Shown: positions 35,159-43,746 of the stretch, in pieces
How the letters are laid out: each line of letters opens with the position of its first letter
Position numbering within the stretch: the stretch's first letter is position 1
Made by a program: the position numbers and the translations under genes
DNA from: Stenotrophomonas maltophilia
Lineage (GTDB): Bacteria > Pseudomonadota > Gammaproteobacteria > Xanthomonadales > Xanthomonadaceae
DNA length: 64,000 nt
Reading direction: 5' to 3'
Assembly: GCA_002386405.1 (NCBI GenBank)
Contig: DGIP01000066.1
Span: 7,475 to 71,474 of the forward strand
The notes under the pieces: model-generated
What the model was told of the DNA's origin: nothing
Databases searched by the model: none
The model's input: the letters and a program-made list of their open reading frames with translations, nothing else

Positions 35159-35629
35159 TTACTGCGCTGGCGCCGCGATATCGGACGGGAAGATCTCCAG
35201 TTCTTGGCTACCAGCCAACTTGCCATCCACCGTGACTTCGAAAAGATAACGACCCGTTGACCACTGGGGGCTCGGTTCGAATGTGAACTTGGGTGCCGCC
35301 GAGTTGCCGGCATTGAGCCGGAGCGTGCGGGTATCGACCGTAGTGCCGTCTGCCAAGGCAATCATCTTCACCGCAAGGTCTGCCTGCTTGGTGGCGCCTT
35401 GGGTGCGGATCGCGATTTCCAGTTTGTCTGCCGGATGCGCTGGCCGAGTGAACGCACCAGTGGGCTCGCCAGCCGGACGGGCAATGATCTCAATGAGCTC
35501 GAACTTCTGCTTTGCTTGAGTGGCTGTAGCCGCTGCTTTAGGTTCGTTTGGCGACGGGCTGCAACCCGCGATCGCCGCGGCGGCAACGAGCACGACGACC
35601 GACCCAACCACCTTCCCTGTCAACTTCAT
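35159..35629 (-). CDS. Hypothetical periplasmic lipoprotein
   Basis: The ATG at 35629 (MKLTGKVVG) gives 156 residues. The hydrophobic leader ends in the lipobox IAGC. The mature part has an alanine/lysine linker, then a single beta-sandwich-like domain with KLEIAIRTQGATKQADLAVKM and WSTGRYLFEVTVDGKLAGSQ. I recognise no named family; the last stretch looks like a fibronectin or DUF-type domain. It converges with the peroxidase gene (16 bases between stops) and lies just before pilB. Confidence 0.65.
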   Translation of the reverse strand: MKLTGKVVGSVVVLVAAAAIAGCSPSPNEPKAAATATQAKQKFELIEIIARPAGEPTGAFTRPAHPADKLEIAIRTQGATKQADLAVKMIALADGTTVDTRTLRLNAGNSAAPKFTFEPSPQWSTGRYLFEVTVDGKLAGSQELEIFPSDIAAPAQ

Positions 35630-35849
35630 TGATCGCCCCATCCTGTTTGGCCAATCCCGGGATATTACCCCGAACCTCCGGCGGGCGTCCCTACCTGGAT
35701 TTGCTGGATGGAGCGCAAACCTTCACCAGCAAAGCAGATGGGCGACGTCGTTCTCACTTCCGACGCCTGCCCCAGGGGTAAACGCGGGCATCGGGTGGCG
35801 TGCCCTGAGCGCTTGGTTTCAGACGCAGCTTGGCGTCGTACTTTGCGCG

Positions 35850-37580
35850 TCAGTCTTTGGTGACTCGATTGATCTCGGCAAGGCTGGTGGTGCCTGCAGC
35901 CGCTTTGATCAAAGCAGACTGGCGCAGATCGTTGACGCCTGCACGCTGCGCAGCTTCGGCGATCTGGATGGCGTTACCGCCGGCCAGCACGATCACCGAG
36001 ATCTCCTCGCTCATCGGCATCACCTGGTAGATACCCGTACGGCCCTTGTAACCTTCGGTGCACTCCTCGCACCCCACGGCCTCGTAGAGCGTGATACCCG
36101 CATCCAGCTGGGCCTGGGTAAAACCTTCCGCCAGCAGCGCGTTGGGTGGCAGATCCACCGGCCGTTTGCAGTTGTTGCAGAGGCGGCGAGCCAGTCGCTG
36201 CGCGATCACCAGCGTAACGGAGCTGGTGATGTTGAACGGCGCGATGCCCATGTTCATCAGGCGCGCGATGGTCTGCGGCGCATCATTGGTATGCAGCGTG
36301 GACAGCACCATGTGGCCGGTCTGCGCTGCCTTGATCGCGATTTCCGCGGTTTCAAGGTCACGGATTTCGCCGACCATGATGATGTCCGGATCCTGGCGCA
36401 GGAACGAGCGCAACGCTGCGGCGAATGTCATGCCGCGCTTTACGTTCTGCTGCACCTGGTTGACGCCGGGCAGCCGGATTTCAACCGGGTCTTCCGCCGT
36501 TGAGATGTTGCGCGTTTCATCGTTGAGGATGCCCAGCGCGGTGTACAGCGACACGGTCTTACCCGAACCCGTCGGGCCGGTAACCAGCACCATGCCGTAC
36601 GGTTTGTGGATGGCTTCCAGGAACAGCTTCTGCTGCACCTCTTCGTAGCCGAGCTTGTCGATGCCCAGCTTGGCGGCGCTGCCGTCCAGGATACGCAGCA
36701 CGATCTTTTCGCCGAACAGGGTCGGCAGGGTGCTGACACGGAAGTCGATCTGCTTGGTCTTGGACAGGTTGAGCTTGATGCGCCCGTCCTGCGGCACGCG
36801 CTTTTCAGCGATGTCCAGCTGGGACATGACCTTCAGGCGTGCGGCAATACGCTGATTGAGCTTGACCGGGGCCTTGGCCACGTTCTTGAGCAGGCCGTCA
36901 ATGCGGAAGCGCACGCGATAGTCGTCTTCGTACGGCTCAAAGTGAATATCCGAGGCGCCCTTGCGGATGGCATCCACCAGCACTTTATTGACGAACTTCA
37001 CAACCGGGGTGTCGTCACCCTTCGCATCATGACCGGTGTCGGCACCGCCGCCCTCGTCGTCTCCCGAGGAGACATCAAGGTCACCCATCCCCTCATCGTC
37101 ACCACCACCAAGGGCGCCGCCGAGAGCGTCATGCTTGGATTGCCACTGCTCCAGCGTGCGACGGATCTGCTCTTCATCAACCAGGATGGGCTCCACCACC
37201 AGGTTGGTGTGGAATTTGATCTCGTCGAGCGAATGGGTGGGATCACTCGTACCCACGAACAGCTTGCCACCGCGCTTGAACAGCGGAAGCACGTGATGTT
37301 TGCGGAGAAGTTCTTCACTAACGAGGCTGATCGCACTCTGCCCGCTATCGAACACGCCTACATCGAGCAACGGCATGCCGAACTCAAGGGCATTGGCGGC
37401 CGCCAGTTGAGAAGCTGTTACCAGCTTTTTCTCGGCGAAGTACTGCGGCAGCGGCTGCTTGGCAGCTGCGGCCTTGGACATTGCGTCACGTGCGGCCGCT
37501 TCTTCAAGCGCCCCATCCTGCACCAGGCGACGGGCGATGCCGGTGATCCCGACGAGGTTGGCGGTAGCGACGGCGTTCAT
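35850..37580 (-). CDS. pilB: Type IV pilus extension ATPase PilB
   Basis: A 576-residue GspE/PilB ATPase. The N-terminal GSPII_E domain (1-150) is followed by an acidic glycine-rich linker (about 175-205; GGGDDEGMGD, DDEGGGADTGHD) that is unusually long. The motor has Walker A GPTGSGKTVSLYTA near residue 335, the Asp box and Walker B EIRDLETAEIA, and the His box LHTNDA. A zinc-binding CNNCKRP with CEECTEGYKGRTGIYQV closes it. It powers pilus polymerisation from the cytoplasm. It is 53 bases after the second pilin gene on the same strand. Confidence 0.96.
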   Translation of the reverse strand: MNAVATANLVGITGIARRLVQDGALEEAAARDAMSKAAAAKQPLPQYFAEKKLVTASQLAAANALEFGMPLLDVGVFDSGQSAISLVSEELLRKHHVLPLFKRGGKLFVGTSDPTHSLDEIKFHTNLVVEPILVDEEQIRRTLEQWQSKHDALGGALGGGDDEGMGDLDVSSGDDEGGGADTGHDAKGDDTPVVKFVNKVLVDAIRKGASDIHFEPYEDDYRVRFRIDGLLKNVAKAPVKLNQRIAARLKVMSQLDIAEKRVPQDGRIKLNLSKTKQIDFRVSTLPTLFGEKIVLRILDGSAAKLGIDKLGYEEVQQKLFLEAIHKPYGMVLVTGPTGSGKTVSLYTALGILNDETRNISTAEDPVEIRLPGVNQVQQNVKRGMTFAAALRSFLRQDPDIIMVGEIRDLETAEIAIKAAQTGHMVLSTLHTNDAPQTIARLMNMGIAPFNITSSVTLVIAQRLARRLCNNCKRPVDLPPNALLAEGFTQAQLDAGITLYEAVGCEECTEGYKGRTGIYQVMPMSEEISVIVLAGGNAIQIAEAAQRAGVNDLRQSALIKAAAGTTSLAEINRVTKD

Positions 37581-37633
37581 GGACCAGATCCTTTAATGCG
37601 AAGCTTCATTATGGCCAGCATTGGTGCCCCGTA

Positions 37634-38041
37634 CTAGCACCCGGCAGGGCGGTGCTTTGCCTGGAAGGCAGAGCCATCACAGGTCCAAACACCATCTCCA
37701 TCTCGATTGAGCACAAGGTCCTCCCCATCGACAAGCGGGCCGCCGGCCACTGTGCAGGAAATGCGCCCGACCCCGTCTGCACCAACCACTGCATCTACCG
37801 CGGAGCAGCGCTGCGACACCTTGAGCCCAATGTAGTCGGCATTGATAACACTTGCATCACGACTATCCTGCACAACTGTCTCGACGGTCGTTTTTCCCGG
37901 CCTGATTTCAGACAAGGCGGCAGCCAACTGTGCCTTTGCCACATAGTCCTGGTACATCGGCAAGGCGATGGCAGCCAAGATGGCAATGATCGCTACGACG
38001 ATCATTAGTTCAATCAATGTGAATCCACGCTCCCCGCGCAT
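37634..38041 (-). CDS. Type IV pilin, second copy
   Basis: A 135-residue pilin. The leader MRGERG precedes the cleavage site (G/FTLIELM) and the conserved glutamate at position 5. The hydrophobic helix [16 protein letters not shown] is followed by a variable head with cysteines in SQRCSAV, ISCTV, VWTCDGS and RPAGC, giving two possible disulfides. It has its own sigma-54 promoter 37 bases upstream and is separated from the first pilin by a strong terminator. Expression may therefore differ from the first copy, making one major and one minor or alternative pilin. Confidence 0.93.
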   Translation of the reverse strand: MRGERGFTLIELMIVVAIIAILAAIALPMYQDYVAKAQLAAALSEIRPGKTTVETVVQDSRDASVINADYIGLKVSQRCSAVDAVVGADGVGRISCTVAGGPLVDGEDLVLNRDGDGVWTCDGSAFQAKHRPAGC

Positions 38042-38077
38042 GATACCGCCCCCTCGATTGTAATGAATACAAAGCCA

Positions 38078-38093
38078 AGCATCATTCGTGCCA
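38078..38093 (-). promoter_or_regulatory. Sigma-54 promoter of the second pilin gene
   Basis: TGGCACG-AATG-ATGCT on the minus strand fits TGGCACG-N4-TTGCW with one difference. The start of transcription would be near 38067. The element begins at the last base of the preceding terminator's T-run. Confidence 0.82.
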
Positions 38094-38119
38094 AAAAAAA
38101 GGCCCCGCGAAGCGGGGCC
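38093..38119 (-). terminator. Rho-independent terminator of the first pilin gene
   Basis: Arms GGCCCCGC and GCGGGGCC around a three-base loop, followed by eight T on the minus strand, 25 bases after the pilin stop. Confidence 0.95.
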
Positions 38120-38143
38120 TCTTCACAGCAAGCGCAACAAGAA

Positions 38144-38545
38144 TTACGGAGCGCAACCGTTCGGGATGTACTTGGCTTCCGTCACGCTGGTCGAGCAGGT
38201 CCAGGTGCCGTCACCTTCATCGCGGGTCAGCGTGATGCTCTCGCCATTGATCTTCGGGCTGCCGGTCAGCTCGCAAGCGATGCTGCCATCGGCGCCGTCA
38301 GTGACGGTGATGGCGCAACGGTCGGAATCCTTCAGGCCGATAGCTGCAGCGTTGGCAATCGGATTGCCTTCGTTGATGGCAACTTCGAACTGGGTCTTGC
38401 CGGGGGTGATTTCAGCCAGGCCAGCAGTGACCTGCGACTTGGCAACGTAGTCCTGGTACATCGGCAGAGCGATGGCGGCCAGGATGGCGATGATCGCGAC
38501 AACGATCATCAGTTCGATGAGGGTAAAGCCCTGCTGCTTCTTCAT
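38144..38545 (-). CDS. pilA: Type IV pilin, first copy (likely major subunit)
   Basis: The ATG at 38545 ([13 protein letters not shown]) with GGGGA eight bases upstream gives 133 residues; the longer frame upstream is not conserved in type. Prepilin peptidase cuts after glycine 6. The N-terminal helix is near identical to that of the second pilin, while the heads differ. Cysteines are in [22 protein letters not shown] and the terminal PNGCAP, giving a D-loop. A good sigma-54 promoter and a strong terminator frame the gene as a single-gene transcript, as is usual for a highly expressed major pilin. Confidence 0.95.
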   Translation of the reverse strand: MKKQQGFTLIELMIVVAIIAILAAIALPMYQDYVAKSQVTAGLAEITPGKTQFEVAINEGNPIANAAAIGLKDSDRCAITVTDGADGSIACELTGSPKINGESITLTRDEGDGTWTCSTSVTEAKYIPNGCAP

Positions 38546-38642
38546 GAGTACATCCCCTAGAGGTGGTTTGAAAAATGAACACTGGGTCGTGCCTGGCCGG
38601 CGGACCGGCTGAGCAAGGCGAACGCCCGTGCGGGTGGTTGAA

Positions 38643-38658
38643 AGCAGGTTGCGTGCCA
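38643..38658 (-). promoter_or_regulatory. Sigma-54 promoter of the first pilin gene
   Basis: TGGCACG-CAAC-CTGCT on the minus strand differs from the consensus by one base. Transcription would start near 38632, giving an 88-base leader. PilR, encoded at 19.6 kb, is the expected activator. Confidence 0.85.
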
Positions 38659-38901
38659 ACTTCTCAGCAATGCTCCCCAGCATTCCCCGGCGCAATGATG
38701 GCACCAATCTTCAGGATTGGAACCCCCCTCACGGTATTTTGCGACACAACCGGCATTGTGACGCGTTGCGTCACCTTCTGACGGCCCCGGTCCTTGGCCC
38801 CGGTCACGGATTGCCGTCAGGGAGGGATGCCACGACGGCCCGGAACCAGCTACCATTCGGCGCAGAAGCCCGCCTGGGGATGGCGCGGCTGGGGAGCCTG
38901 T

Positions 38902-40158
38902 ATGTCTGTGAGCCGTAGTGCAATCAAGAAAGAGCCCGTGGCGCGTAGCACCATGGAGTTGCAGCCGTTTGTCTGGGAGGGGACCGACAAGCGGGGCGTG
39001 AAGATGAAGGGCGAACAGCCCGCCAAGAATGCAAACATGCTGCGCGCCGAGCTGCGCCGACAGGGCATCACGCCCAACGTCGTCAAGCCCAAGCCCAAAC
39101 CGATGTTTGGAGCGGCAGGCAGCGCCATCAGTGCCAAGGACATCGCCTTCTTCAGCCGCCAGATGGCGACCATGATGAAGTCGGGCGTTCCGATCGTAAG
39201 TTCGTTGGACATCATCGGCAGCGGGCACAAAAACCCCCGCATGAGAAAGATGGTGGAGAACATCCGCACTGACATTGAGGGCGGCTCGTCCCTCTATGAA
39301 GCCATCAGCAAGCACCCTGTCCAGTTCGACGAGCTGTACCGGAACCTGGTTCGGGCGGGCGAAGGCGCTGGTGTCCTCGAAACGGTGCTTGACACCGTGG
39401 CGAACTACAAAGAGAACATCGAGGCCTTGAAGGGGAAGATCAAGAAGGCCTTGTTCTATCCGATCATGGTCTTCGCTGTGGCTCTGCTGGTCAGTGGCAT
39501 TCTGCTTGTATGGGTGGTGCCCCAGTTCGAGGACGTTTTCAAGGGCTTCGGTGCAGACCTGCCCGCTTTCACCCAGATGATCGTGAATCTGTCCCGGTTC
39601 ATGGTGTCCTGGTGGTGGCTGATCCTGATCGTGACCATTGGCGCGGTAACCGCATTCATTGCCGCCTACAAGCGCTCGCCACGCATGCAGCACACCATGG
39701 ATCGCCTGATCCTGAAGGTGCCGGTCATCGGCCAGCTGATGCACAACAGCGCCATCGCCCGCTTCGCCCGCACCACCGCCGTGACCTTCAAGGCCGGTGT
39801 TCCGCTGGTGGAGGCCTTGGGCATCGTGGCCGGCGCCACGGGCAACAAGGTCTACGAAGAGGCCGTCCTTCGCATGCGCGACGACGTGTCGGTCGGTTTC
39901 CCGGTCAATATGGCCATGAAGCAGACCAACCTGTTCCCGCACATGGTCATCCAGATGACGGCCATCGGTGAAGAGGCCGGCGCCCTGGATGCCATGCTGT
40001 TCAAGGTGGCCGAGTACTTCGAGCAGGAAGTGAACAATGCGGTGGACGCGCTGAGCAGCCTGCTCGAGCCGATTGTCATGGTGGTTATTGGTACCATTGT
40101 CGGCGGCATGGTCATCGGCATGTACCTGCCCATCTTCAAACTGGCTTCGGTGGTCTAA
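38902..40158 (+). CDS. pilC: Type IV pilus inner-membrane platform protein PilC
   Basis: I start at the ATG at 38902 (MSVSRSAIKK) with GGGGAG five bases upstream; 418 residues. Two GSPII_F domains repeat: AFFSRQMATMMKSGVPIVSS with GGSSLYEAISKHP, and RFARTTAVTFKAGVPLVEAL with GFPVNMAMKQTNLFPHMVIQM. Three membrane helices are near residues 190, 235 and 395 (MVVIGTIVGGMVIGMYLP). PilC connects PilB to the growing pilus. The gene diverges from pilA and starts the pilC-pilD-coaE run. Confidence 0.95.
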   Translation: MSVSRSAIKKEPVARSTMELQPFVWEGTDKRGVKMKGEQPAKNANMLRAELRRQGITPNVVKPKPKPMFGAAGSAISAKDIAFFSRQMATMMKSGVPIVSSLDIIGSGHKNPRMRKMVENIRTDIEGGSSLYEAISKHPVQFDELYRNLVRAGEGAGVLETVLDTVANYKENIEALKGKIKKALFYPIMVFAVALLVSGILLVWVVPQFEDVFKGFGADLPAFTQMIVNLSRFMVSWWWLILIVTIGAVTAFIAAYKRSPRMQHTMDRLILKVPVIGQLMHNSAIARFARTTAVTFKAGVPLVEALGIVAGATGNKVYEEAVLRMRDDVSVGFPVNMAMKQTNLFPHMVIQMTAIGEEAGALDAMLFKVAEYFEQEVNNAVDALSSLLEPIVMVVIGTIVGGMVIGMYLPIFKLASVV

Positions 40159-40164
40159 CGGCAC

Positions 40165-41028
40165 ATGGCATTTCTCGACCAGCATCCCGGCCTCGGCTAT
40201 CCCGCCGCGGCCGCACTGGGGTTGCTGATTGGCAGCTTCCTCAATGTGGTGATCCTGCGGCTGCCCAAGCGGCTTGAGTGGCAGTGGAAGCGCGACGCCC
40301 GCGAGGTGCTCGAGCTTCCGGACATCTACGAGCCACCCCCGCCCGGGATCGTGGTCGAGCCGTCGCACTGCCCGCACTGCAAGCACAAGCTGTCCTGGTA
40401 CGAGAACATCCCGCTGTTCAGCTGGCTGGTGCTGGGTGGCAAGTGCCGCCACTGCAAGGCGCCCATCTCCATCCAGTACCCGTTGGTCGAGCTGTTGACC
40501 GGCGTACTGGTGGTGGCCAGCGTGTGGCAGTTCGGCTTCGGCTGGCAGGGCTTTGGCGCCATCGTACTGAGCTGCTTCCTGGTGGCCTTGTCCGGCATTG
40601 ACCTGCGCACCCAGCTGCTACCGGACCAGTTGACCCTGCCGCTGATGTGGCTGGGGCTGATAGGCAGCATCGACAACCTGTACATGCCGGCCAAGCCTGC
40701 CCTGCTGGGCGCCATTGCCGGCTACCTGCTGCTGTGGTCGGTGTGGTGGCTGTTCAAGCAGATCACCGGCAAGGAAGGCATTGGCCACGGCGATTTCAAG
40801 CTGCTGGCCGCGCTGGGCGCCTGGTGTGGGTTGAAGGGCATCCTGCCCATCATCCTGCTGTCGTCGATGGTGGGCGCCATCATCGGCTCGATCTGGCTGT
40901 ACTCGCGGGGCCGCGACCGCGCCACCCCGATCCCGTTTGGGCCGTACCTGGCCGTTGCTGGCTGGATCGTGTTCATGTGGGGCGAGCCGCTGATCAACGC
41001 CTATCTGAGAATGTCCGGCCTGCGCTGA
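40165..41028 (+). CDS. pilD: Prepilin peptidase / N-methyltransferase PilD
   Basis: A 287-residue membrane protein starting six bases after pilC. The cytoplasmic domain has two zinc-binding pairs, CPHCKHKL and CRHCKAP, which serve the N-methyltransferase part. Aspartates of the aspartyl protease are in GIDLRTQLLPD and GHGDFKLL. Seven or eight membrane helices surround them. It cleaves and methylates both pilins in this cluster and type II secretion pseudopilins. Length is normal. Confidence 0.96.
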   Translation: MAFLDQHPGLGYPAAAALGLLIGSFLNVVILRLPKRLEWQWKRDAREVLELPDIYEPPPPGIVVEPSHCPHCKHKLSWYENIPLFSWLVLGGKCRHCKAPISIQYPLVELLTGVLVVASVWQFGFGWQGFGAIVLSCFLVALSGIDLRTQLLPDQLTLPLMWLGLIGSIDNLYMPAKPALLGAIAGYLLLWSVWWLFKQITGKEGIGHGDFKLLAALGAWCGLKGILPIILLSSMVGAIIGSIWLYSRGRDRATPIPFGPYLAVAGWIVFMWGEPLINAYLRMSGLR

Positions 41029-41036
41029 GGGCAGCG

Positions 41037-41645
41037 ATGAGCCAGTTCGTGATTGGATTGACCGGCGGCGTCGCCGCCGGCAAGACCGAGGTAACCCGGC
41101 GCTTCGAGGCGCTGGGCATCACCATCGCTGATGCCGACATGGCCGCGCGCGCCGTGGTGGCCCCTGGCAGCGACGGGCTGGCCCGGATCGTGGCGCACTT
41201 TGGTTCTGGAATCCTGCTGGCCGATGGCCAGATTGACCGCGCCGCGCTGCGCGAGCGCATCTTCAGCTCCGCGCAGGAACGGCAGGCGCTGGAAGCCATT
41301 ACCCACCCTGCCATTCGCGAGCTGTTGCGGCAAACCTGTGAACAGGCTGCGAGCCCCTATGCGATTGCAGCCATTCCGCTACTGACCGAAGCCGGTGGCC
41401 GCCAGCAGTACCCGTGGCTGGACCGGATTCTGGTGGTGGATGCGCCGGTGGCGGTGCAGCACGCGCGGCTGATGCAGCGCGATGGCACCACGGCCGATCT
41501 GGCCGACCGGATGATTGCCGCGCAGGCCAGCCGCGAGGAGCGCCTGGCGCTGGCGGATGACGTGGTGGTCAATGATGGGCACCCGGACCATCTGCAGGCG
41601 GAAGTGGAGCGCCTGGATCGGATCTACAGGAAGGCCGCCGCGTAG
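41037..41645 (+). CDS. coaE: Dephospho-CoA kinase
   Basis: The ATG at 41037 (MSQFVIGLTGG) follows GAGG and gives 202 residues. The P-loop GLTGGVAAGKTEV is at 7-19, then ADADMAAR and the lid THPAIRELL. It phosphorylates dephospho-CoA, the last step of coenzyme A synthesis. pilD-coaE linkage is common in gammaproteobacteria. The stop codon TAG is the one inside the GTAG start of the REP that follows. Confidence 0.94.
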   Translation: MSQFVIGLTGGVAAGKTEVTRRFEALGITIADADMAARAVVAPGSDGLARIVAHFGSGILLADGQIDRAALRERIFSSAQERQALEAITHPAIRELLRQTCEQAASPYAIAAIPLLTEAGGRQQYPWLDRILVVDAPVAVQHARLMQRDGTTADLADRMIAAQASREERLALADDVVVNDGHPDHLQAEVERLDRIYRKAAA

Positions 41646-41742
41646 GGACACGCCATGCATGTCCAACGGGGTGCCAGGGCACCCGCGCATGTCGGTTTTC
41701 GTTCGGGGTTGCGTGGGACACGCATGGCGTGTCGCTACGCGG
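41642..41742. repeat. Inverted pair of REP palindromes between convergent genes
   Basis: GTAGGGACACGCCATGCATGTCC starts at 41642, and GGGACACGC-ATG-GCGTGTCGCTACGC is at 41715-41740. They face each other between coaE and the kinase gene; each supplies the TAG stop of its neighbour. Confidence 0.8.
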
Positions 41743-43099
41743 GGGCGAAGGTCAGGGTTGCTATCACGCCCCGGGTTTCGCCTGGGCGCACGTTTACCTG
41801 CCAGCCGTACAGATCGCACAACCGGCTCACGATCGACAACCCGATACCGCCGCCCTGCGAATGGCCGGCGTGGGTGCCGCGATAGCCCCGCTGGAACAGC
41901 TTGGCTGCGTCCTGTTCGCTCAGGCCCGGGCCGCTGTCGATCACTTCAACCCGGTTGCCGGTGACCAGGACCCGCACCGAGCCTTCCTGCGAATACTTCA
42001 CGGCGTTGCCGATCAGGTTGCCCAGTGCCACCGACAGCGCCGATTCCGGAGCATCGATGACCAGTTCTCGGTCGCCTTCCAGCACCAGCTCCAGCGGCTT
42101 GCCGCCCAGCTGGGCGCGGTGCGAATCGAGCAGCTGCTCGGCCACCCGCGCCACGTTGCTGCTGCCCTGCCCGCGCTCGTTGCGCGAGAGCAGCAGCAGC
42201 GCGCCAATCAGGTCGGTGCACTGCTGCTCGGCACGCTGGATGCGCTGCAGGCGCTGCAGCACCTTGGGGTCCAGGTCCGGCCGGGTCAGCAGCAGTTCGG
42301 TGGCACCCCGGATCACGGCCAGCGGGGTGCGCAGCTCGTGGCTGACGTCGGCGTTGAATTCGCGGTCGCGCTGTACCACTTCGGTGAGCCGCGCCGAATA
42401 GTCATCCAGCGCCTGCGCCAGCTGCCCCACTTCGTCGTCGGGGAAACGGGGCGCCAACGGCGTGGGGTCACTGGTACCGCCCCGGTAGGCGCGCAGGCGC
42501 GCGGCCAGGTCGGACACCGGCTTCATCACCTTCGAGGCCGACCACCAGCCCAGCACCAGCGACAATGCACTGAACACCAGCACCGAGAAGAACAGCGCGC
42601 GGTTCAACTGCTCTGCGCCGCGCAGGCTTTCGGTCATGTCGTAGGCGAGGAAGAACCACGCGTCGGGTGTCTTGCGTACCGCCAGCTTGTAGGAGAACGG
42701 GTTGCCCCGCTCGTCCACGCCGCTCAGGCCGTGGATGCCATCGCGGAATTCGTACCAGTCCGGCTCTTCCTGGCGCAGCGCTTCGAACTTGTCCGGCCCC
42801 ACGATGCGCGCGCGCATCTGCTGCACGGGTAGATCGGGGTTGCGCGAGGGATCAGCGAAGTAGCGGTGCGCGTACTCGTTGATGTTGCGGTTCATCACGT
42901 CTTCGACCAGCTGGTTCTCCACGCGCGCGCGGGCCAGGTTGGTGGCGAAGGCAAACAGTGCTGTCAGGCAGAAGCCCAACAGCACGAACGACACGATAAT
43001 GCGGCTGCGCAGCCGGCGCCGGTAAGGGCCCCGGCGGCGCTCCCCCCTGCCCGTCACCGGATCAGGCTTCCGGGGCGGCGATGCGGTATCCGATGCCAT
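41735..43099 (-). CDS. Sensor histidine kinase, ColS/VgrS-like
   Basis: A 454-residue kinase. One membrane helix near residue 40 (IIVSFVLLGFCLTALFAFA), a periplasmic domain of about 130 residues, a second helix near 172 and a HAMP segment (SKVMKPVSDLAARLRAY). The phosphorylated histidine lies in FNADVSHELRTPLAVIRG near 255, followed by NLIGNAVKY, IDSGPGL and GGGIGLSIVSRL. The start overlaps the regulator by 38 bases; a GTG at 43057 would remove the overlap. The place next to pilD-coaE is that of ColRS/VgrRS in Xanthomonas, which responds to metal stress and phenol; the specific signal here is an inference. Confidence 0.85.
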   Translation of the reverse strand: MASDTASPPRKPDPVTGRGERRRGPYRRRLRSRIIVSFVLLGFCLTALFAFATNLARARVENQLVEDVMNRNINEYAHRYFADPSRNPDLPVQQMRARIVGPDKFEALRQEEPDWYEFRDGIHGLSGVDERGNPFSYKLAVRKTPDAWFFLAYDMTESLRGAEQLNRALFFSVLVFSALSLVLGWWSASKVMKPVSDLAARLRAYRGGTSDPTPLAPRFPDDEVGQLAQALDDYSARLTEVVQRDREFNADVSHELRTPLAVIRGATELLLTRPDLDPKVLQRLQRIQRAEQQCTDLIGALLLLSRNERGQGSSNVARVAEQLLDSHRAQLGGKPLELVLEGDRELVIDAPESALSVALGNLIGNAVKYSQEGSVRVLVTGNRVEVIDSGPGLSEQDAAKLFQRGYRGTHAGHSQGGGIGLSIVSRLCDLYGWQVNVRPGETRGVIATLTFAPA

Positions 43100-43739
43100 G
43101 GCGGGTCTGGATCAACGGCACCTCGAACGGCTTGTCCACCACGGCGCGCAGGCCGTGGATGTGCACGCGCAACGAATCCGAATCGGGCAGCTCTTCGCCC
43201 CACACGCGGGTTTCCAGCTCCTGGCGGGTCACCACGGCCGGGGCCGCTTCCATGAGCGCCTGCAGGATCTTCAGTGCGGTGGGGTTGAGCTGCAGCAACT
43301 TGCCCTGGCGGCGAACCTCGAGGGTATCGAGGTTGTATTCCAGGTCGCCGGTTTCCAGTACCCGCGTCTGCACGCCCTTGCCGCGGCGCGACAGGGCGTT
43401 CAGACGCACTTCGACTTCCTGCAGCGCGAACGGCTTGATCAGGTAGTCGTCGGCACCGGAATCGAACCCGGCCAGCTTGTTGTCCAGCGAATCCCGTGCG
43501 GTCAGCATGAGCACCGGGGTCTGCTTGCGCGCTTCATTGCGAAGCTTGCGGCAGACCTCGATCCCATCCATGCCCGGCAGATTGAGATCCAGCACGATCG
43601 CGTCGAACTCGTGCACGACCGCCAGATGCAGGCCGGTCACGCCGTCGGCGGCGAAGTCCACGGTGTGGCCGCGGTCTTCGAGGTAGTCGCCCAGGTTGGC
43701 GGCGATGTCGCTGTTGTCTTCAATTACAAGAATTCGCAT
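43062..43739 (-). CDS. Response regulator of the OmpR/PhoB family, ColR/VgrR-like
   Basis: A 225-residue regulator. The receiver has VIEDNSDI, the phosphorylated aspartate in IVLDLNLPGMDG and KPFALQE. The winged helix (130-223) has LQLNPTALKILQALM, VWGEELPDSDSLRVHIHGLR and RHGIGYRI. It precedes its kinase on the same strand, with an overlap, so they work as a pair. In Xanthomonas, ColR/VgrR controls iron uptake and membrane genes. Confidence 0.9.
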   Translation of the reverse strand: MRILVIEDNSDIAANLGDYLEDRGHTVDFAADGVTGLHLAVVHEFDAIVLDLNLPGMDGIEVCRKLRNEARKQTPVLMLTARDSLDNKLAGFDSGADDYLIKPFALQEVEVRLNALSRRGKGVQTRVLETGDLEYNLDTLEVRRQGKLLQLNPTALKILQALMEAAPAVVTRQELETRVWGEELPDSDSLRVHIHGLRAVVDKPFEVPLIQTRHGIGYRIAAPEA

Positions 43740-43746
43740 GTGACCT

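Noticed and set aside
38695-38716. Sigma-54-like TGGCACC-AATC-TTCAG before pilC on the plus strand
   Set aside because: The -24 half is good, but the essential GC of the -12 half is missing.
38757-38774. Palindrome TGACGCGTTGCGTCA upstream of pilC, similar to one near 50.06 kb
   Set aside because: The spacing is not that of a CRP/Clp site; with only two copies I could not assign a regulator.
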